From assembly GCF_035582795.1 (NCBI RefSeq), contig NC_134366.1, positions 35,117,926 to 35,181,925 of the forward strand: a stretch of DNA of 64,000 nucleotides, written 5' to 3'. The position numbers were made by a program, and so were the translations under genes. This document shows, one piece after another, positions 26,501 through 41,500 of this stretch. The DNA comes from Mycteria americana. Lineage: Eukaryota > Chordata > Aves > Ciconiiformes > Ciconiidae. The notes beneath the pieces were generated by a model. The model searched no databases. It was given only the letters and a program-made list of their open reading frames with translations, and was not told the origin of the DNA. The first letter of the stretch is position 1. Every line of letters starts with the position of its first letter.

Positions 26501-29500
26501 CATGTCATCTCTGCAGGGTGACAGGGGTTAGTACTGTGCTGAGGACAATTTGCTTCTCTTGGATGGGAGTTTCTTGCTGGAAAGCTGAACCGAGATCCCA
26601 TCTTCTTGTACAAACAGGACTCCCAGGAAATAAGAAAACTGGAGACAACTTACACTGTGGCACAAATGATGCAAAATTACCTAAATAAAACTAATGACAT
26701 CAGCAAGCATGCTCTTCCAGTCTAAGCAAAACTGTTGGATTGCATTTTGCTGTCAAAAATGTTGTGGCATTACTTCAGAACATTAAATAAACCACTACCT
26801 GTTTAAAATCTTGAATTTGTGTGTTTGAAGGCTGTCCCTTACAGAGCATTTAAACTGCACCTGCAGACCATACACATATGTGGGTACTTACTTGCAGAAG
26901 CACAAGCAGAAGCTTGCATTCAAACAGTATGTGTACACCAGTAGTTATAGTTAGTATGTGAGTCTGCATATTTTATAGCCTGCAGTCGTGTTTTGTGTAA
27001 TCTTCGCCCCCAAATTATAAAGGTTTATATAAACCTAAAATAGAAGTTGGCCAGTGTCTGTTCCTAGACAGGTATGGTTGGGTTTCAGGTTTTTTTGTTT
27101 GTGAACAATGCATGTATCTCCTATTTGAGAAACTAATTTCTCAGTATTCTGTTAGAAGATCTTTGTGTTCATCCATTTTTGATTGATATATTCAGAAAAG
27201 CACTCTAGTTTAACTGACCTTTGAAGGACTTTTAATTCAGCTGTTAATCATCAAATGGGACCTTAAGAGTCTTTTGTGCTATGTTATCATGCAGTTAATT
27301 AAAATACGACATCTAACTGTTTCTGCATTCAAAGAGCATAAAAGTAACAAAAATAATTTAGAATAAAATCCCAGAAAGTTTTTACCACATTCCATTTGTC
27401 TCAGGGCCAATAACCATGTTTGGAGATTGAAAACCCCATTGAAAAGCAAATTACTGAAATAACAAATACCAAACACTTTGTATTCCAGAAGGCAATAACA
27501 TTTTTAAAATAGCCCTGCTAAATAAATGCCCTTCCCAAACTTGTGCACGACATACTACAAGTCCTTAAGGAGTGGTGGTTATCCTCTCTGCTACCAGTCT
27601 TAGCTTTTATTTAATATTCTTGAGGTTTTCTCATTGTGAGTGTAAACTATGTATTATGTGTTCAATGTTTTGTTTTAACCCTGACATGTCTTCCTAATAT
27701 ACACATGCGCACAGTTTTTGGTTTGGGGCTTTTGGTTTCTTTCAGGAAAAACTTTTGTAGAAGCACAATTCAGTTATCATTTTGTGTTCAGAATTGAGGG
27801 ACTGGTTCCAGTAGGTTTTCAGCTTTGAGAATTATGGTCTGAAATACAGAGTAGGTTTGTTCCAACTCACAATGTATGCAGATAAAAATAAGTGAATTGA
27901 GCTGTTCGTGTTGCTGTAGACTAAGAACCTGTGGATCAGGTGGTCTATGGTGACACTCCTTGCGAAGAAATAGCTCTGAGCTGCTGCCCATTCTCCGCAC
28001 TGCTTCTGGGTTTGTGACTGAAAGTGTAGAGGCAGGAAGAGGTAGTGCTCTTATGGAGCAGAAAGCAAGAATTTGGGGAAGACTATATATGCAATAGAAA
28101 GGTAGACTAGGGAGGCAACTGGGAGTTGAGGGCCTGGTTTGAGGAGGTGGAGCTATAGAAGAAAATAGTGGGAGATACAGCTTGGACTTGGCTTTTATTC
28201 AAGGTTGAACTTCTTAAGCAGGCAAAAAATAGTCACTTGTGTCTACCTTTGTATTCATCGTTACCTCATATTTAGGTAAAGTCTTTATAGTATACACAGG
28301 GATATACTGACCATTCTAGGTTGTGTGCTACTTGCTAGCAGTGCTTACTGATAGACAAGAAATTAAATTAGCAATGAAATACAGCAGTAGCCATTCCAGG
28401 CTTCGCTCGAGCAGCATGACCGTATCCAAGCTGGCCAACTCCAAGGGAGATTCTAGCAGCTGGAAATTACTAGACCATAATGATTCCTATGCCCATATTC
28501 CATCCTAGGAAACAAGGGAATTAACACAGCTCCACACATCCTGAAGTTCCCTTTAAATCAAGGGATTTAATAAAGAAAGATTTAAGCTCTCTGGTTGCAT
28601 ATGCTTTGCATTTTTATTGGTGCAAACCTGTGCCATAAAAGCTAATGGCTGTGGGAAATGAGTCTCTTCTAATGATATAATCAGAGTAAATTGTCCTGTA
28701 TGTTTTTATTTGCAAGAGACAGAATAGGTTGGTTTCAGAAGCCAAATAGTCTTTGACTCATTGTTTGCAGGCATGGATTGCATCAACAAAATTTAACCAT
28801 CTCCCGTAAAAGCAGGAAGTTTCATAGAAAGGAGAGGCTACAAGTAAAGTTGGCCAAGAAACAAAAATTGTGTTGTGAAAAATTTCAAGGTTACATTGCT
28901 TGTTTTCATTCTGTATTGCGGCTTGGGAACAAAGTCGGTCTGGAGTAGTCAATAGCTCTGTCTCCCGCAGTCAAGGTCATGTTTGAGGCTGTGGTTTGAA
29001 TGTTGTGTTTGTGAGTCCTAACTGCTATACCAGTAGCTATTTTGGGTAGTACCTTTTCCAAAATGCTGCTATATGCATCTTTCTGACAAAATAAAAAAAT
29101 CCTCTGAAGTGATATGAAAAACTTGAGTTTATATGCATCTGTGTGAGGCTTCTGTGCTCCAAGTTTTCCTCTTGAATGATGTGCAACATTCATCTAAGTG
29201 AACTTTTCAGAGAGATGAGGCTAAGAAAGACACATGTAGGCTGAGAGAGGTGTCAAGAGTACCTCCTTGAAGCCTAGTGTCTATACCATTGCCTAATTAT
29301 GGAAGTGTCCATACACTGCTTGGGAACTCCTTCTCCATGTGCCATTACACAGCAGACTTCTGAAACATTTGCTGTCCTCCAGCATCAGCTACGACTGTAC
29401 TTTTCTGCCAGAGCTCTCCTAATGCTGTGTTGACAGAGGTCTCCCCCTTTTCCTCCTCCTCCTTTGCCATTGCCTTGTTCAGCTGATATCCAGAATCAGT

Positions 29501-32500
29501 TCTCTCGAGTGGCGTCACACAGAGCTTGCACAATGTGCAAAAAAGGAGGATCTTGGTTATTTTGCTGCATAGTTTGCAAAGGCATGAACTCTCGTACAAT
29601 GAGGCAGACTGCTGCATTACTTTGCATTTTGATGGCTTTTTATATAATTCATGTCACTGCCCGTAATGCCCCTCATGTTCATAGGGTACTGTGTTCATAT
29701 GGTAATGCGGATTAATTGGGGAACCCCAAAACTATTGGGGGGATATTGGCAGAGTTAGGAATGGGAACCCATATCAGTCATCAGGACTTGTTTGCTAATG
29801 ATGCTTTTCACTGCATTTATCCAGATGTGCACGTATACTTCTTATTTATGTCTCATTTATATCTCCTATCTTCTCTATAACTGCATTATGGTTTATCTCT
29901 TCTAGTATACTCCATTTTTCTTTCTAGGAACACTATAACACTTGATTTTTTTTTTAATGACTAGTAGAAAGAGAAGGTCTAGAGTGTTTTTTTGGTTTGG
30001 AGTTTTTTTTGTTTGCTTGTTTGTTTTAATGGAAAGGTGTTTTTACTCACTGGCCAGGTTTACAGAAGTATTTTTCCAGGGCTCAGGATTTAACAGTGCC
30101 AGTCATGTTTTGCACCTTTCTTTTATACATCTTTTTCTTAGCAAACACATGTGTCTCTTGCATGCCGAGTTTTAGTCTACTGCAGCTTCTCTTGCTGGTA
30201 AAGGATATTTTCAAATCAGTGTGCAGCTTAGCTCCTGTCTGAATAGTGAAACTGAAGTGGACAACCAGTAGTAGAGAAGTGAAACCAATTAACAAATCCA
30301 GTGTGTAATAGAAAAAAGGGAGAGGGAAGAAAAGTTGTCTGGTATTTTTGCTCAAGTAATCTTAGGAATTTATTGTAAAACATAATAGGTGTACAGTTTT
30401 CAAGTTGAAATCTCCTTTTCTGGGCAAGGGTGAGGACCTCTTAAAGCTGATTCTGAGGCGTACCTTGTAACCCTCTTGGAAAAACTGGTGGTGACAAAGC
30501 GTGCTTTTAAAGCATGGCATTGTGCACAAAGGGTAGAGAGAATTATTGCTTGTTTGGAAAAAAGGGGGAAAAAACCCTAATTCCAGGATTAGGTTTTAGG
30601 ATTGGCAGTTAAAGCACAGGCACTCATTTTTTCCTTGTAATCTGAGCAAGTAAGTGTCAGACACAATAATCATGGAAAAAATTCCCCCTCTGTAACATTT
30701 TTACAATGCTTTTCATTGTATCTGCACGTTCAGCCAAAGTGAATTGTGAAGCTGTGTGTTAGCTGGGACAGTTACTGCCTGTCCCCTCTGCAGGAGTCAT
30801 GTTTAGCTCCTGAAGAAAGACAGAAAGGTGAAGATAATTGCAGTATACTGCATAAAAGCTGCGACTTTCCTCGGAAGTGATGCTACACACAAGTTACGGA
30901 AGGCCACATTATCTGTGGAGAGAGACAGCCTGGCTGATTACTGCCCTAGAACAAGATTGGATACAGAATTTAAGGAAAAAAACTCTGTAGAGGCTAGTTA
31001 ATTTCCTATCTTCTTGCCTTGACTAGTGTTCAACAGTCTGAGGACCATGATCAGGGAGTATAAGCTGCTAGTTATATTTTGGCTTTCTCTTTTAAGAAAG
31101 CAAATGGTACACCCTCCAAAAACAGCACAAACGTGTACCAACAGTGAAGCTGATATAAATCTGAATTCTTGGCTGTACTTGAACAAAGTGCTGTCTCTTT
31201 GAAAACCTGTTTAACATCCCCTCTCAAACACCACTGTGCGTTACTGTTATTCCATCTCGGAGATAAATACCCTGATCATGATAAAGTTATTTTCATAATA
31301 GGGAGGCAGGATATGATTATAACATATATGATATTTGTCTTGCCCTGATCCCTCTTGCTGCTGAGAGTTTAGGCTTGCCACACCTGTGATCACTGTAAAT
31401 AGCTGCAGTCATTGGAGCACGGTTGTATTTTGTGGAGGAGGCTGGAAAAGTGCAGTTTAACCTGCTGCACTCACTTTTTATTACATGCATATGCCTGTGC
31501 AGTTCCCAGCACAAAATTTGGCCCTTGTTGAAAATACCTTTTGGCGTACATCAGTTATAACTAAGCCAGTAGAAACTTGCCCTTAGCTTTGGCTGAACAG
31601 TAACTCAGTCTTGTCTGGACTCTGGTTTTGGTGAAGTGGCAGGAAAAATCTCAGTTCTTTTTTCAGCCAACTCATAAAAAAAATGTTTCTTGCTTTAGCA
31701 TATGATTTTTAAAAGAAACTGAGAAGCTTATACTAAATCAGTTATGGTTTTAGAGTAGGCTTATAACTAAATAATAAATATTTGGTGAATGAAAGCATGT
31801 CCATGAATGTTACTGCTATAAGGGACTACGTACTTGGGAACTACAATAGTGATGTAGCCAGAATGTGTCTCAGGCATTAATAAACCTTTTTCAAGTTTCT
31901 CTTTAGTCCAAAAAAATCAGCTTTTTGAGCCAATGGTACCAAGGTTGTCAATTGCCAGTCTGTGACTTCATGTTGTGAAAATGGGGCTCTTGAGACTGGC
32001 GAGTTATCAGCAAAGACATTTGCATCCAGCAATACTGTATATCTCATTTGTTAAAGCATTTCATCTGCCATGATCACATCGAAAACCCAAACTGGATTTT
32101 AAGATCTTTTCTCCTGCCTTAGCAGTTTAGAAAGACACACTGCTTTCCCCTCCCCCCCATATTTTACCATGTATGTTGTATTAATAAACTAAATCAAGCT
32201 TCAATAGAGTCAGTACCTGAACTAACGATACAGAAAAAAAATTTGGGACAGTTATTTTTCAGTCAGTTTTCCGATGCATCTGGAAGTACAGTACAGTTGT
32301 TCCAGTCATAGACACATACTATTTTTTTTTAGCAAGTGCACATTACAGTAAGACATGAATGTTTTGTTACATGGTCAATGGCATTTAATTTTGGGAAGGG
32401 TGTGTTATGCGGATAGGATTATACATTTTAAGAAAGAAGTCTCAGAAGTTACTACAGGAAATGAATTAGGCCAAACTCATGATTTGGTTTACTTTGATTT

Positions 32501-35500
32501 ACTGATTACGATGATCAGGAATTAATTTGGCTTATGCCTTATCTGTATAGCTAGATACACAGGTCTCTCATTTCTTCCTGTCAACTATTTATTCTTACCA
32601 GAACAGTTCTCTCTCTTACGGTGGATGTTACTTGATTGGTAACTTAAAAGTTCACGTCACCTCCTCCCTGTTTTGTCCCATGGTCGTCTTTACCCACTGT
32701 TACACTGCATATCAGCAATTCTTACCTTTCCTTGTCCTTTGACAGTTTTACTGAATCCATCACTTTACTCTCTTTTTCTTGTAATGCCTTTCATCTCTGC
32801 TGTCTTTGGTATCCAGTTGAAGATGGGAGTGATGTTTCTGTGCCAAGAACAATTACATTCCTTTTATTTTTACTCCTTCAACAACTTTTCATCCTGTGTC
32901 TTTGTGCTTTACCAATACTATCTAGAAAGGGATTTGTGGCAAGCTCTACAACCCTGTGCGTGTTGGTACCTACCTGGAATCCTCACCTTCGTTCTCCTCT
33001 CCTGCGGTTTGCAGTAACTTTTTCTATGGCCTCCAGGTCTTCTCTTTCAGACTGCAGAACATAAAGTGCTGTTGCCGTCTTCTTATAAATGCAAAGAAGT
33101 TTTGTTGTGTCAGTGCCGAATGAGCTTGCCCTCATTTCACATCCAAGTCAAACTTGCTGTGTTTGTTTTTATAACAAACAAACAAAAACCTTTTGGATTT
33201 TGTCTTGTTCTTTTCTCTCTCCTTAGCGACTCCTCCTTTATTTATCCCTGCCCACCTCTCCCACCCGTTAATCAGTTTTCCCTCTGTTCCAGCACCTTAC
33301 AGGGCTGCTTTTCAGCTTATTGTTTTTATCATATCTTCAGAGTTTCTCTCCCTTTCATATACATTTCTTTTCTCACATTGCCTGCATGGCAAAAATTGTC
33401 AACAGCAGTTTATATGAAATAGAAATATAGGTCTGACCTTTGAAATTAATGAAATTGCCACTAACCTATATGTTATCAATATAATGCTGCAATTGTGCTG
33501 TACTAGGCTTTTCTATCTTGTTAATTCTGATAATTGTATATATGTTGTTGATACTAATAACTTGCAAGCTGTGATTAGTTCCTTGGATCTCAGTTACTCA
33601 AAGTGGCCTATTGAGGACTAGCTGTTCATGTGATACGGGATCTCATCTTTGAATCCATAGCTGAAATCAGTTAAAGATAAAAAAGATACTTCAGTACGTG
33701 TTTTCCTAATACAGCTTTTCACTGTGAGAAGTTGCTGTCATTACTCTAAAAAGAGAGATGGTTTGCATTATTGCAGGTTGGAAAGAAATAATCTCATAGA
33801 TAGTACATGTAGCCAAATCCTTGGATGAAAAACAAACCTTTCTTCAAACTGTTTTGGTGTAATGATATGCACATTATCATGATGGGCCAATTAAGAGATG
33901 TAGCCTTTCCAGTATGCAGTAATTAATTTTCTTTTGTTTCCAGTATATTTTATAATCATATAATATGCCATGCTGAATATGCCACTAAGCAGTGTTGTTA
34001 ATCAGCACTAGTACTGTGCTGTGCACTGAAGAGTCATGTGCCTTCCTCATAGCTCTTGGCAGGTGAATTCTGTCTCGTGTAGAGGCACACTGGTCTGCAA
34101 GAGCCTTCTGCTGAACCTGCTGAAAGGATACGCTGATGCTGACGTTCAAGTTGAGGTGACTAAGTCCCTTGAAAAGGCTATCTCTTCTTCTCAATTCAGA
34201 CTGCCAAAGTTTCGTAGCAAAGAATAGTAACTTAAGCAGTGACCTATAAAACAAAGCTGTGAAAAGGGTATAAACGGTTTTGCTGATAGACCTGTTAGTA
34301 GGCACAATTTTTGCAGTTGTTAGTACAGGATGATGGGTCTTCAATCTGTGACACACGTAATGTTGGATAAATTTGTATTCACTTCTGAAAAAAAAAAAAA
34401 TCTGCCTCTTCTGGGAAACTATTCATTCCAGAAAATGCAGAGGGGAAATATTTATAGAAGGTGAGAAAATATTTTGGGTTCCATGCAGAGTGAATAATGA
34501 ATAACTCAGTCAAGTGTTAATGACTTAAAAAGAAAATGTCTATGAAGAGATAAGCTACCTGGTAAACTTTTTCTGTTAGGCAGTAAATCAGCAAGGTACA
34601 TGCCAAAAATAAACTTTCACTTCAAAATTATTCTCAATCAGGGTCTTAAAAATTTGGCCTTGAGAATGGAGTTTATTCAATCTGTACATATAGTTCTAGA
34701 CTGTAGATAAAAAAAAATGCTGCAAGTGTTCCCTCTCTGGGCTGCCTTTGTTCTGTTTTACTTCTGTTTGGATACGTTGTCATCACTCTTAATCTGGTGA
34801 AGTAATTTTTGAAATCTTGGTTTAAAATTAGGTATTTTACAATTCCCACATATCATCATAAATCATGAATGTTTGGTTTTATATTTCATTGCAGCGGAAA
34901 ACAGATGTGCCACTTCAAATGCAGTAACATGCACAAAGTGTCTTGCTTTGGGTCCAGAGTGTGGCTGGTGTGCTCAAGAGGTATGGCATTTTTCTTATTT
35001 ACTTTTGACTTTATATTTTAGCTGCTTCTGATCTTTATAAAGATAAAAGACTTTTAAGCTGTGAAAATTATAGTGAGAAATAGCAAGAAAATCTTTAAAT
35101 GACCTCTGGAGACAGAACCTGTGAAATCATGTGAAATATATTTTGTTTCCAAAGGAGAAAATACAATCTTTTATTTGGAAAATTGCAGTAATTTTAAATA
35201 AAGTGAGAACTTTTTAATGCGTTCCATCTGCTTCGTAGAGAGCTTTGGCAGACTTATAGTAACTTTGAGAGTTCAACTTTTTTGGCTTCAAAAGCAAAAT
35301 TACTTATCAGTAATTTATATTAAGTCCTCATTATATATCAGAGCGAGTCTATACATATATGCCTATTCCATTTAGCAAAAGGTTTTACTAACAGTGGAGT
35401 TACCTCTGACTTCATCATATATTATGACCCTGTCACAAATGGAAAAAATGATACTTTTCTTATTTTGACACTTGAAACATCAGTTCTGAGACTTAGCACA

Positions 35501-38500
35501 GAGAATAGATCTTGGGTAGCAAGAATTATTCTGAAATTGTTATTGCTTTGTGAACTCTAAGAATAGGGGAATTTCTGGTTTTGTTTGTCAGAAAATTACA
35601 GTTGATTAAGTGATTTCGAGTAAGGCTGGAACATTTTAAGCACTTCAGAGGAGCAAGGTTTTTAGGAATATCACTGGCAATTACAAACTCATACGCTCTT
35701 GAAGGTCACATACAAATTATCTCTAGTAGCTTTCATTAGCAGAGAAGGTAGATAAATTCCTAGGGAGTGCCTGGAAGAGATAAGGAGTGTAAGGCACTGG
35801 TGTAACTTTATCCGAGATATTGTGTCTTGGAATGATTAACTTAGTCTGAAACAAATATAAGGAAAAGTAATGCAATAGAAGCATGGAGCGCTTGTTTTCC
35901 AAGAGGAGCCTTCAGGGCTTGTGTAGGTGGCACAATGGATTACGATGTGGAGTGGTCCATTATTGTGGCCTGTTGTCCTGTCTTACAAAGGGCACAATTT
36001 TATTCTGCTACATCTGTATTTATCACGGAACAGCACTTCTTAGCTTTCCAGTGCTATGGAGCTGCAGTAGGTCTCCTTCTAACTAGGCACTCGGATTTGA
36101 CCAGCTTTCACTTCTGCCCTGCTTGTCTTGCTTCACTTCTCACGTCAATCCTGAAAGCTGTTCATGGAAGCTGGGGGTTTGTCAAACCCTCTTAGACCGT
36201 GCTTTGATAGCCGGTTCACCATGCACCGTCCATGGTTGTGGAATGGCAAAACCCATATTAATGCAGGCAGAAATTTTCCAGAGTAAAGTTACAGGAGCAG
36301 TTTTCAGCTTAGCATGCCTGCTTCATCTAAACAATGTTTTTAATGAGAAAATCAGCCCTGAGGAACACTTGAGATGCTTTGACTTTATACCCCCACACAG
36401 CAAACTTCAGAAAATGCTACATATCTATCAGTCGTTAGTGATAACAATGAGAGTAGCTAAGTTCTTTATACATTTAAAAATCTACCTTTTTGAAATGTAT
36501 ATACATGAAAAAGGGTATATAAATAGCAGTAACCTCAAAAAGTAGTCTCTGTTGTCTATGTTAAAGAAGGTTATGGAAAAAATGTATCAGCGGTAGACTA
36601 CAAAAATGAGTTGGAACTTGGAAAACAAGATACATGACTGTTGAGTCGCATTCTTCAGGGTCTTTCTCTGGTCTTTTCAGGGTCTGGGTGACTGTTCTCT
36701 AATACACAATTGGCTGTATGCACTTTTTGATTCTTTATTTTCACCATCTGCCTCTGAAATATCAGAGACTGTCCATTGTTTGGTCTCCAGCTGTGGCTGG
36801 GATGGACCAATGCTTTGAAAGGGTACAAAGGATCTTGTCTTTTTTTTCCTTGCATGATCAGGATCATGTTAATCATCAGATTTGTGGTCAGGAGGAATTT
36901 TGCATTGGATCATGTTGGCACAATTTTGGCAACTTTGCCCTTTCACTGCAACAAAGGATGTGCTGCTTCTGAGATCATCCTACTACTAATCACTTTTCTG
37001 TTGTTACAGGGACTTTTTTATGTTGGTGGCATCTTAAACTATCCAGTCTTGTACTACATAGCTTCCTCTGTCTGGGGATTGAAATAATATAGTCCAGCTG
37101 GTCTTTGGATTTGGTGTAGGGTATGGGGTAAAACTTAAATATCTGTGATAGACAAATTCAGGTTAGGTAAATCTAAAGTTGAATTCTGCTGCTACTTTTA
37201 AATATTAGCCTAAGTAACATTACCAGTGGATTCTTCTGAAAACTAACCTGTTTTAATGTTGTGTGAATGACACTTTCTTGGCATAACTACTGCATAGCAT
37301 AGCACAGAATTTTTTTTAGTGACATAGTGACAGTACATAGTTTCCTTTTTTCCCAAAATCAGCTTGTTCTGATTGTGCAAGATCCTCTTTCTCATACAAA
37401 AGTTTTGTCCTTTGTAGAAGAAAGTCATTGTGGCAATTAGGTTTAACTTCTAATTTAAATATTTTGTCATTGCCCTTATTAAAAACATATGGCTTCCATG
37501 AACTCATTCTACAATTTGTGCAATTATAGTAGTTATTTTATTGTTTCAAAGACTATTATTTTGTTTTTCTCTTTCCTTTGAAGATATTACAGTTGTTTTT
37601 TTCAGCTCAGATTGTTTTGTACTTTTTGTCTCTTATAAAACAGGATTTCATTGCCGACGCAACACAGAAAGGACGCTGTGACACTGTTTTCAACTTAATG
37701 AAAAGAGGCTGCCAATCAGATTTTGTAGAAAATCCCACAGTTCATGTCACAATACCTAGTGACCATGAGACAAATACACAAGTGACACCAGGAAAAGTTT
37801 CAGTCCAACTGCGTCCAGGTTGGGTTGTCTCTAACACATTGATATTATAGTCAATTTAAACTAAATACAATGATATTAAGTACAAATATTTTGTGAAGAA
37901 GTGGCTGGAATTTTGAAGAATGATGCTATATTGTAGGGCTATGATGATGTGGCTCCCATATTCCAGTATGGTCTTCAGCAAGAAGTGTTTCTGTTAAACA
38001 CAGCTGAATGTCAGAATAATGCAAGTGATAAGTGGAAAAGGGATTTTAGTAGTCTTTTCTGTTGTGGTTTCTTGATTCTTTTTCTTTAGCCACTTACACA
38101 AATAGTTTTCCCTTACATGCATATAAACTGTATTCCTTACTGAAAGTAAATTGGGTTAGAATTCCTAAATTCATCATTTTATAAGCTTCTTGATTATTTG
38201 GCTACTTTTAAGTGCATTGACTGGACAACTATGAAGACACCAAAGTCAATATATAAGAAAGGACTGGATTCCTAAAGGAGACTTAGGTATTCACTGCCTA
38301 ACATTTCATTTATAAAATGTGAGACACCTGGCCCTAACAGAACCTACAAGTCCCTTTATGGATCTGAGATTTTCTAGTATATCTCTATTTGCCATCAGCT
38401 GAACTCGAGTTAAATCAATGTATGTTCTCTGTCTCTAAAAGAGCTGTAGCCAACAGCAGAAGTGGAAGGTGATATAAAGGGATGCAGAGTATATTTCATA

Positions 38501-41500
38501 TTATAAAATTTAGTTTCTTTCTTTCTTTTGCAAACAATAGTTGGAGAAATAAATATGTCATTTAAGAGGGATCAATCTTTTATAGAAAAACATAAAGGGA
38601 GTAAGAAAAGTCTGAGTTGTCGTAGTATCTTGCTGATCTTCACTGCATAAAAGATAATTTTCTGTCAATTACAAGAGAAAAAGAAAGGATCTGCATGAGT
38701 GTAAAGCACAAAGGACCTCTGGGTTTCTATCTTTATAATAATAAAACTAAGAAAGTAACATCAGCACTTCCTCTCCTTTCCCCACTCTCCTTCCAAAGAA
38801 ATGACTGATACTCTGCTTTGTACTGAGAAATGGTCTCAGGAACTGAGCTAGCTCTAGAAGTGTCTGTAATCACATTTATTTCCAAAGGCATAGTGGATTA
38901 ATAGAAAACACTTGGCTTTCTAGAATTTGGTTTAATGAACTTTTTTGCCAGTAAATAGTGAAATTAAGCTTGCTTTGCTGAAGCTCTTGCATCAGGGAGG
39001 CAGAAGACTGAAATTCTGAGGACTCCAGAAGAATAACTTTTGATATACAGACATCCTGCCCGTATTTTATTCCCCAGGGAAATACACAGATATATAGCTA
39101 TAGCTGTGCCTCAAAACAGAAATTTGATACAGTATAATCATGCAGACAAAGATGTTTTTGTTTTGATACTGGGTTTTTTGGTCACTGTTTACATATACCC
39201 AACTGTCAGGATTTATGTGGGAAAAAATAAAAGCTGCACTCAGCATCTCACTGCATGCAAACTGGAGACCTGCAAGTGTCATTTACAAAAAGTAATTTGA
39301 TTTACATTGGCAAAGAGGAAACGCATAATTTATAGCACACTGAAATTCTGTTTTCTTCATGCAAGACCTGATACAGACAAATCCTGAAATTTTCAGGTGG
39401 ATTATGTTCAAAGACCATTGGAAGAAAGTAGTTTGCATGTTTAACTTCTCTGGGTCAGATCTTTGTTACATGTACTTTAATTATGCTATCTAGCAGTGTC
39501 ATATGCACTAGTAAATGTCATTAATAGATAAGTCACATTTCAGGTGGTTTTTTTAGTGAAACTGTTTCTGAATATGTTTAGATAGCTTTTATTAAAAACC
39601 TGCATAATTCTTCTATAATGTCTCCCTTCCTCCTGTCCTTTGCTGTATCTTCATTGCATAATACTGAATTACATTCTGCAATCATCACGTGAAGATCCTA
39701 CTCCCTCATTTCTTCTGTGAGCTCATGCTTTGGGTGAACAATTTGAAGTCATGCATTACTTTACCTACCTTGCCCATACTTCAGTCACATCATTCTTTTT
39801 GCTGGCTTTACAGAATATTAGGCAAGCAAAAATGTGGGGACTATCTTTAGTGGCTGCCAAAGCATTAATATTTTTATTACATATGAGAGCGTGATGTAGT
39901 TCTGCAGGAGAGACAGACATTTATCATCCTGAAATAAAAGAAGAGTTCTGTTTGTGTACACCAAAAGATGGATTTTTTTAATATTAAAACCTCTTTTTTT
40001 AAAAAATATTTTGATCCTACTGAGTTTTCTCATTGAATCTTTGGAATTAGATTGGTGTAAATTTGAAGCGTAACTTATGTGAGTTATTCAGGCTGTGCTA
40101 TCTTTATGGTATACATTTAGTTTTAGACTCATATGACAAACTATTTGCAGGATACACTTACATACTTAGAAGTGTCAGCCTTGAAGTGACTGACCACAAT
40201 TTGTATGCAGATCTGTGACATTTGTGAGTCATAACTGCTTTTTGGTATAATGCCAAAGGGATTGCATAACGAGGAATTTAAAAGAAAATGGGGAGAAGCA
40301 GATTTTTACAATAAATCGCACAATGCTCCTGCAAGAAAAAAAAAGCAAGATGTTCTACAAAGAGCCTCTTTATGGCTTATTTTTGAATGATGCTTCGAAG
40401 TTTCATTTACTGTTGGGAGGTTTTCTTGTTTGTTTGTTTTTCTATTTGCTGACACAAACAACTTTGTGCTGAGGTTGCTGCAAAAATAAATGTATTTTTA
40501 AGACTGTCCATTCAAAAATAATAAACAAACGTATTTGTTTCCTTTGAATCAGGAAGTGAAGCAAACTTTATGTTAAAAGTTCGTCCTCTAGAGAAATACC
40601 CTGTGGATCTTTATTATTTAGTTGATGTCTCAGCCTCTATGCACAACAATATAGAAAAACTAAATTCCGTTGGATTTGCTTTATCTAAAAAGATGGCGAA
40701 TATTTCTCTTGATTTTCGACTTGGATTTGGATCCTATGTGGATAAAACTGTGTCACCCTATATTAGCATTCACCCAGGTAGAATCCATAACCAATGCAGG
40801 TATGTAGTCTTTGTATATTTACTGTAACACCGAGAAATTATTTAATTCCACAAATATGCATTATGCATATTTATTTTTAAAGCTCTTCAGAATCTTTGTT
40901 TCATTATAGCTTGGTTCTCCAGCAAAGTTCCTAATAAAATGCTGAAAGTTACTGTACAATGATTACTTCTGAAATATCTGCTGAGTTATTTCAGAAAAAC
41001 TGCTTCTGTATCAGAAAAAATGTGGAATATTTTCTTTAGCAAAACCATGCAAACAACATGCTGCTTTGGTATATTTGAATATGGTTTGCATTTAATTTTA
41101 TAGTCAACTGTTGTGTTCTTAGTCTTAGTTATTTTGGATATACGTTGCCTAGATTCATCACAAAGTTTTGTACTTTTTGACCTAGGATTTCTCTTCTGGT
41201 ATAAGATCGTGTATTCATTAACTCTTTGTAAAACTCTACTTTTGTTGATGTGATGCAGTTACTTTCAGCTTACGTAATGAACAAAAGCAATCCTCTGATC
41301 TAATTCCACAGTAGTCATATGAATGAACTCCCATTTAAAATAAGAAAGGTGTTCTGGCTTGCATTTCTTTTTTCATGCCATGTCTTGTATACCTTGCATT
41401 CAACACTTACATAATGTGAGGGATCACTTCCAAAACTTTCTGAAGAACAAGATCATGCATAATCAATTCAAGTCTGTATAAACTGTAATACTTTGAAAAG

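Noticed and set aside
32673-33422. Overlapping open frames of 74-118 codons in intron 1
   Set aside because: T-rich sequence yields hydrophobic, Phe/Leu/Ser-rich translations. No motif, no ATG-led gene structure and no codon bias were seen.
35883-36545. Open frames of 67-140 codons in intron 2
   Set aside because: The frames overlap one another, have mixed composition and show no recognisable domain; probably chance.
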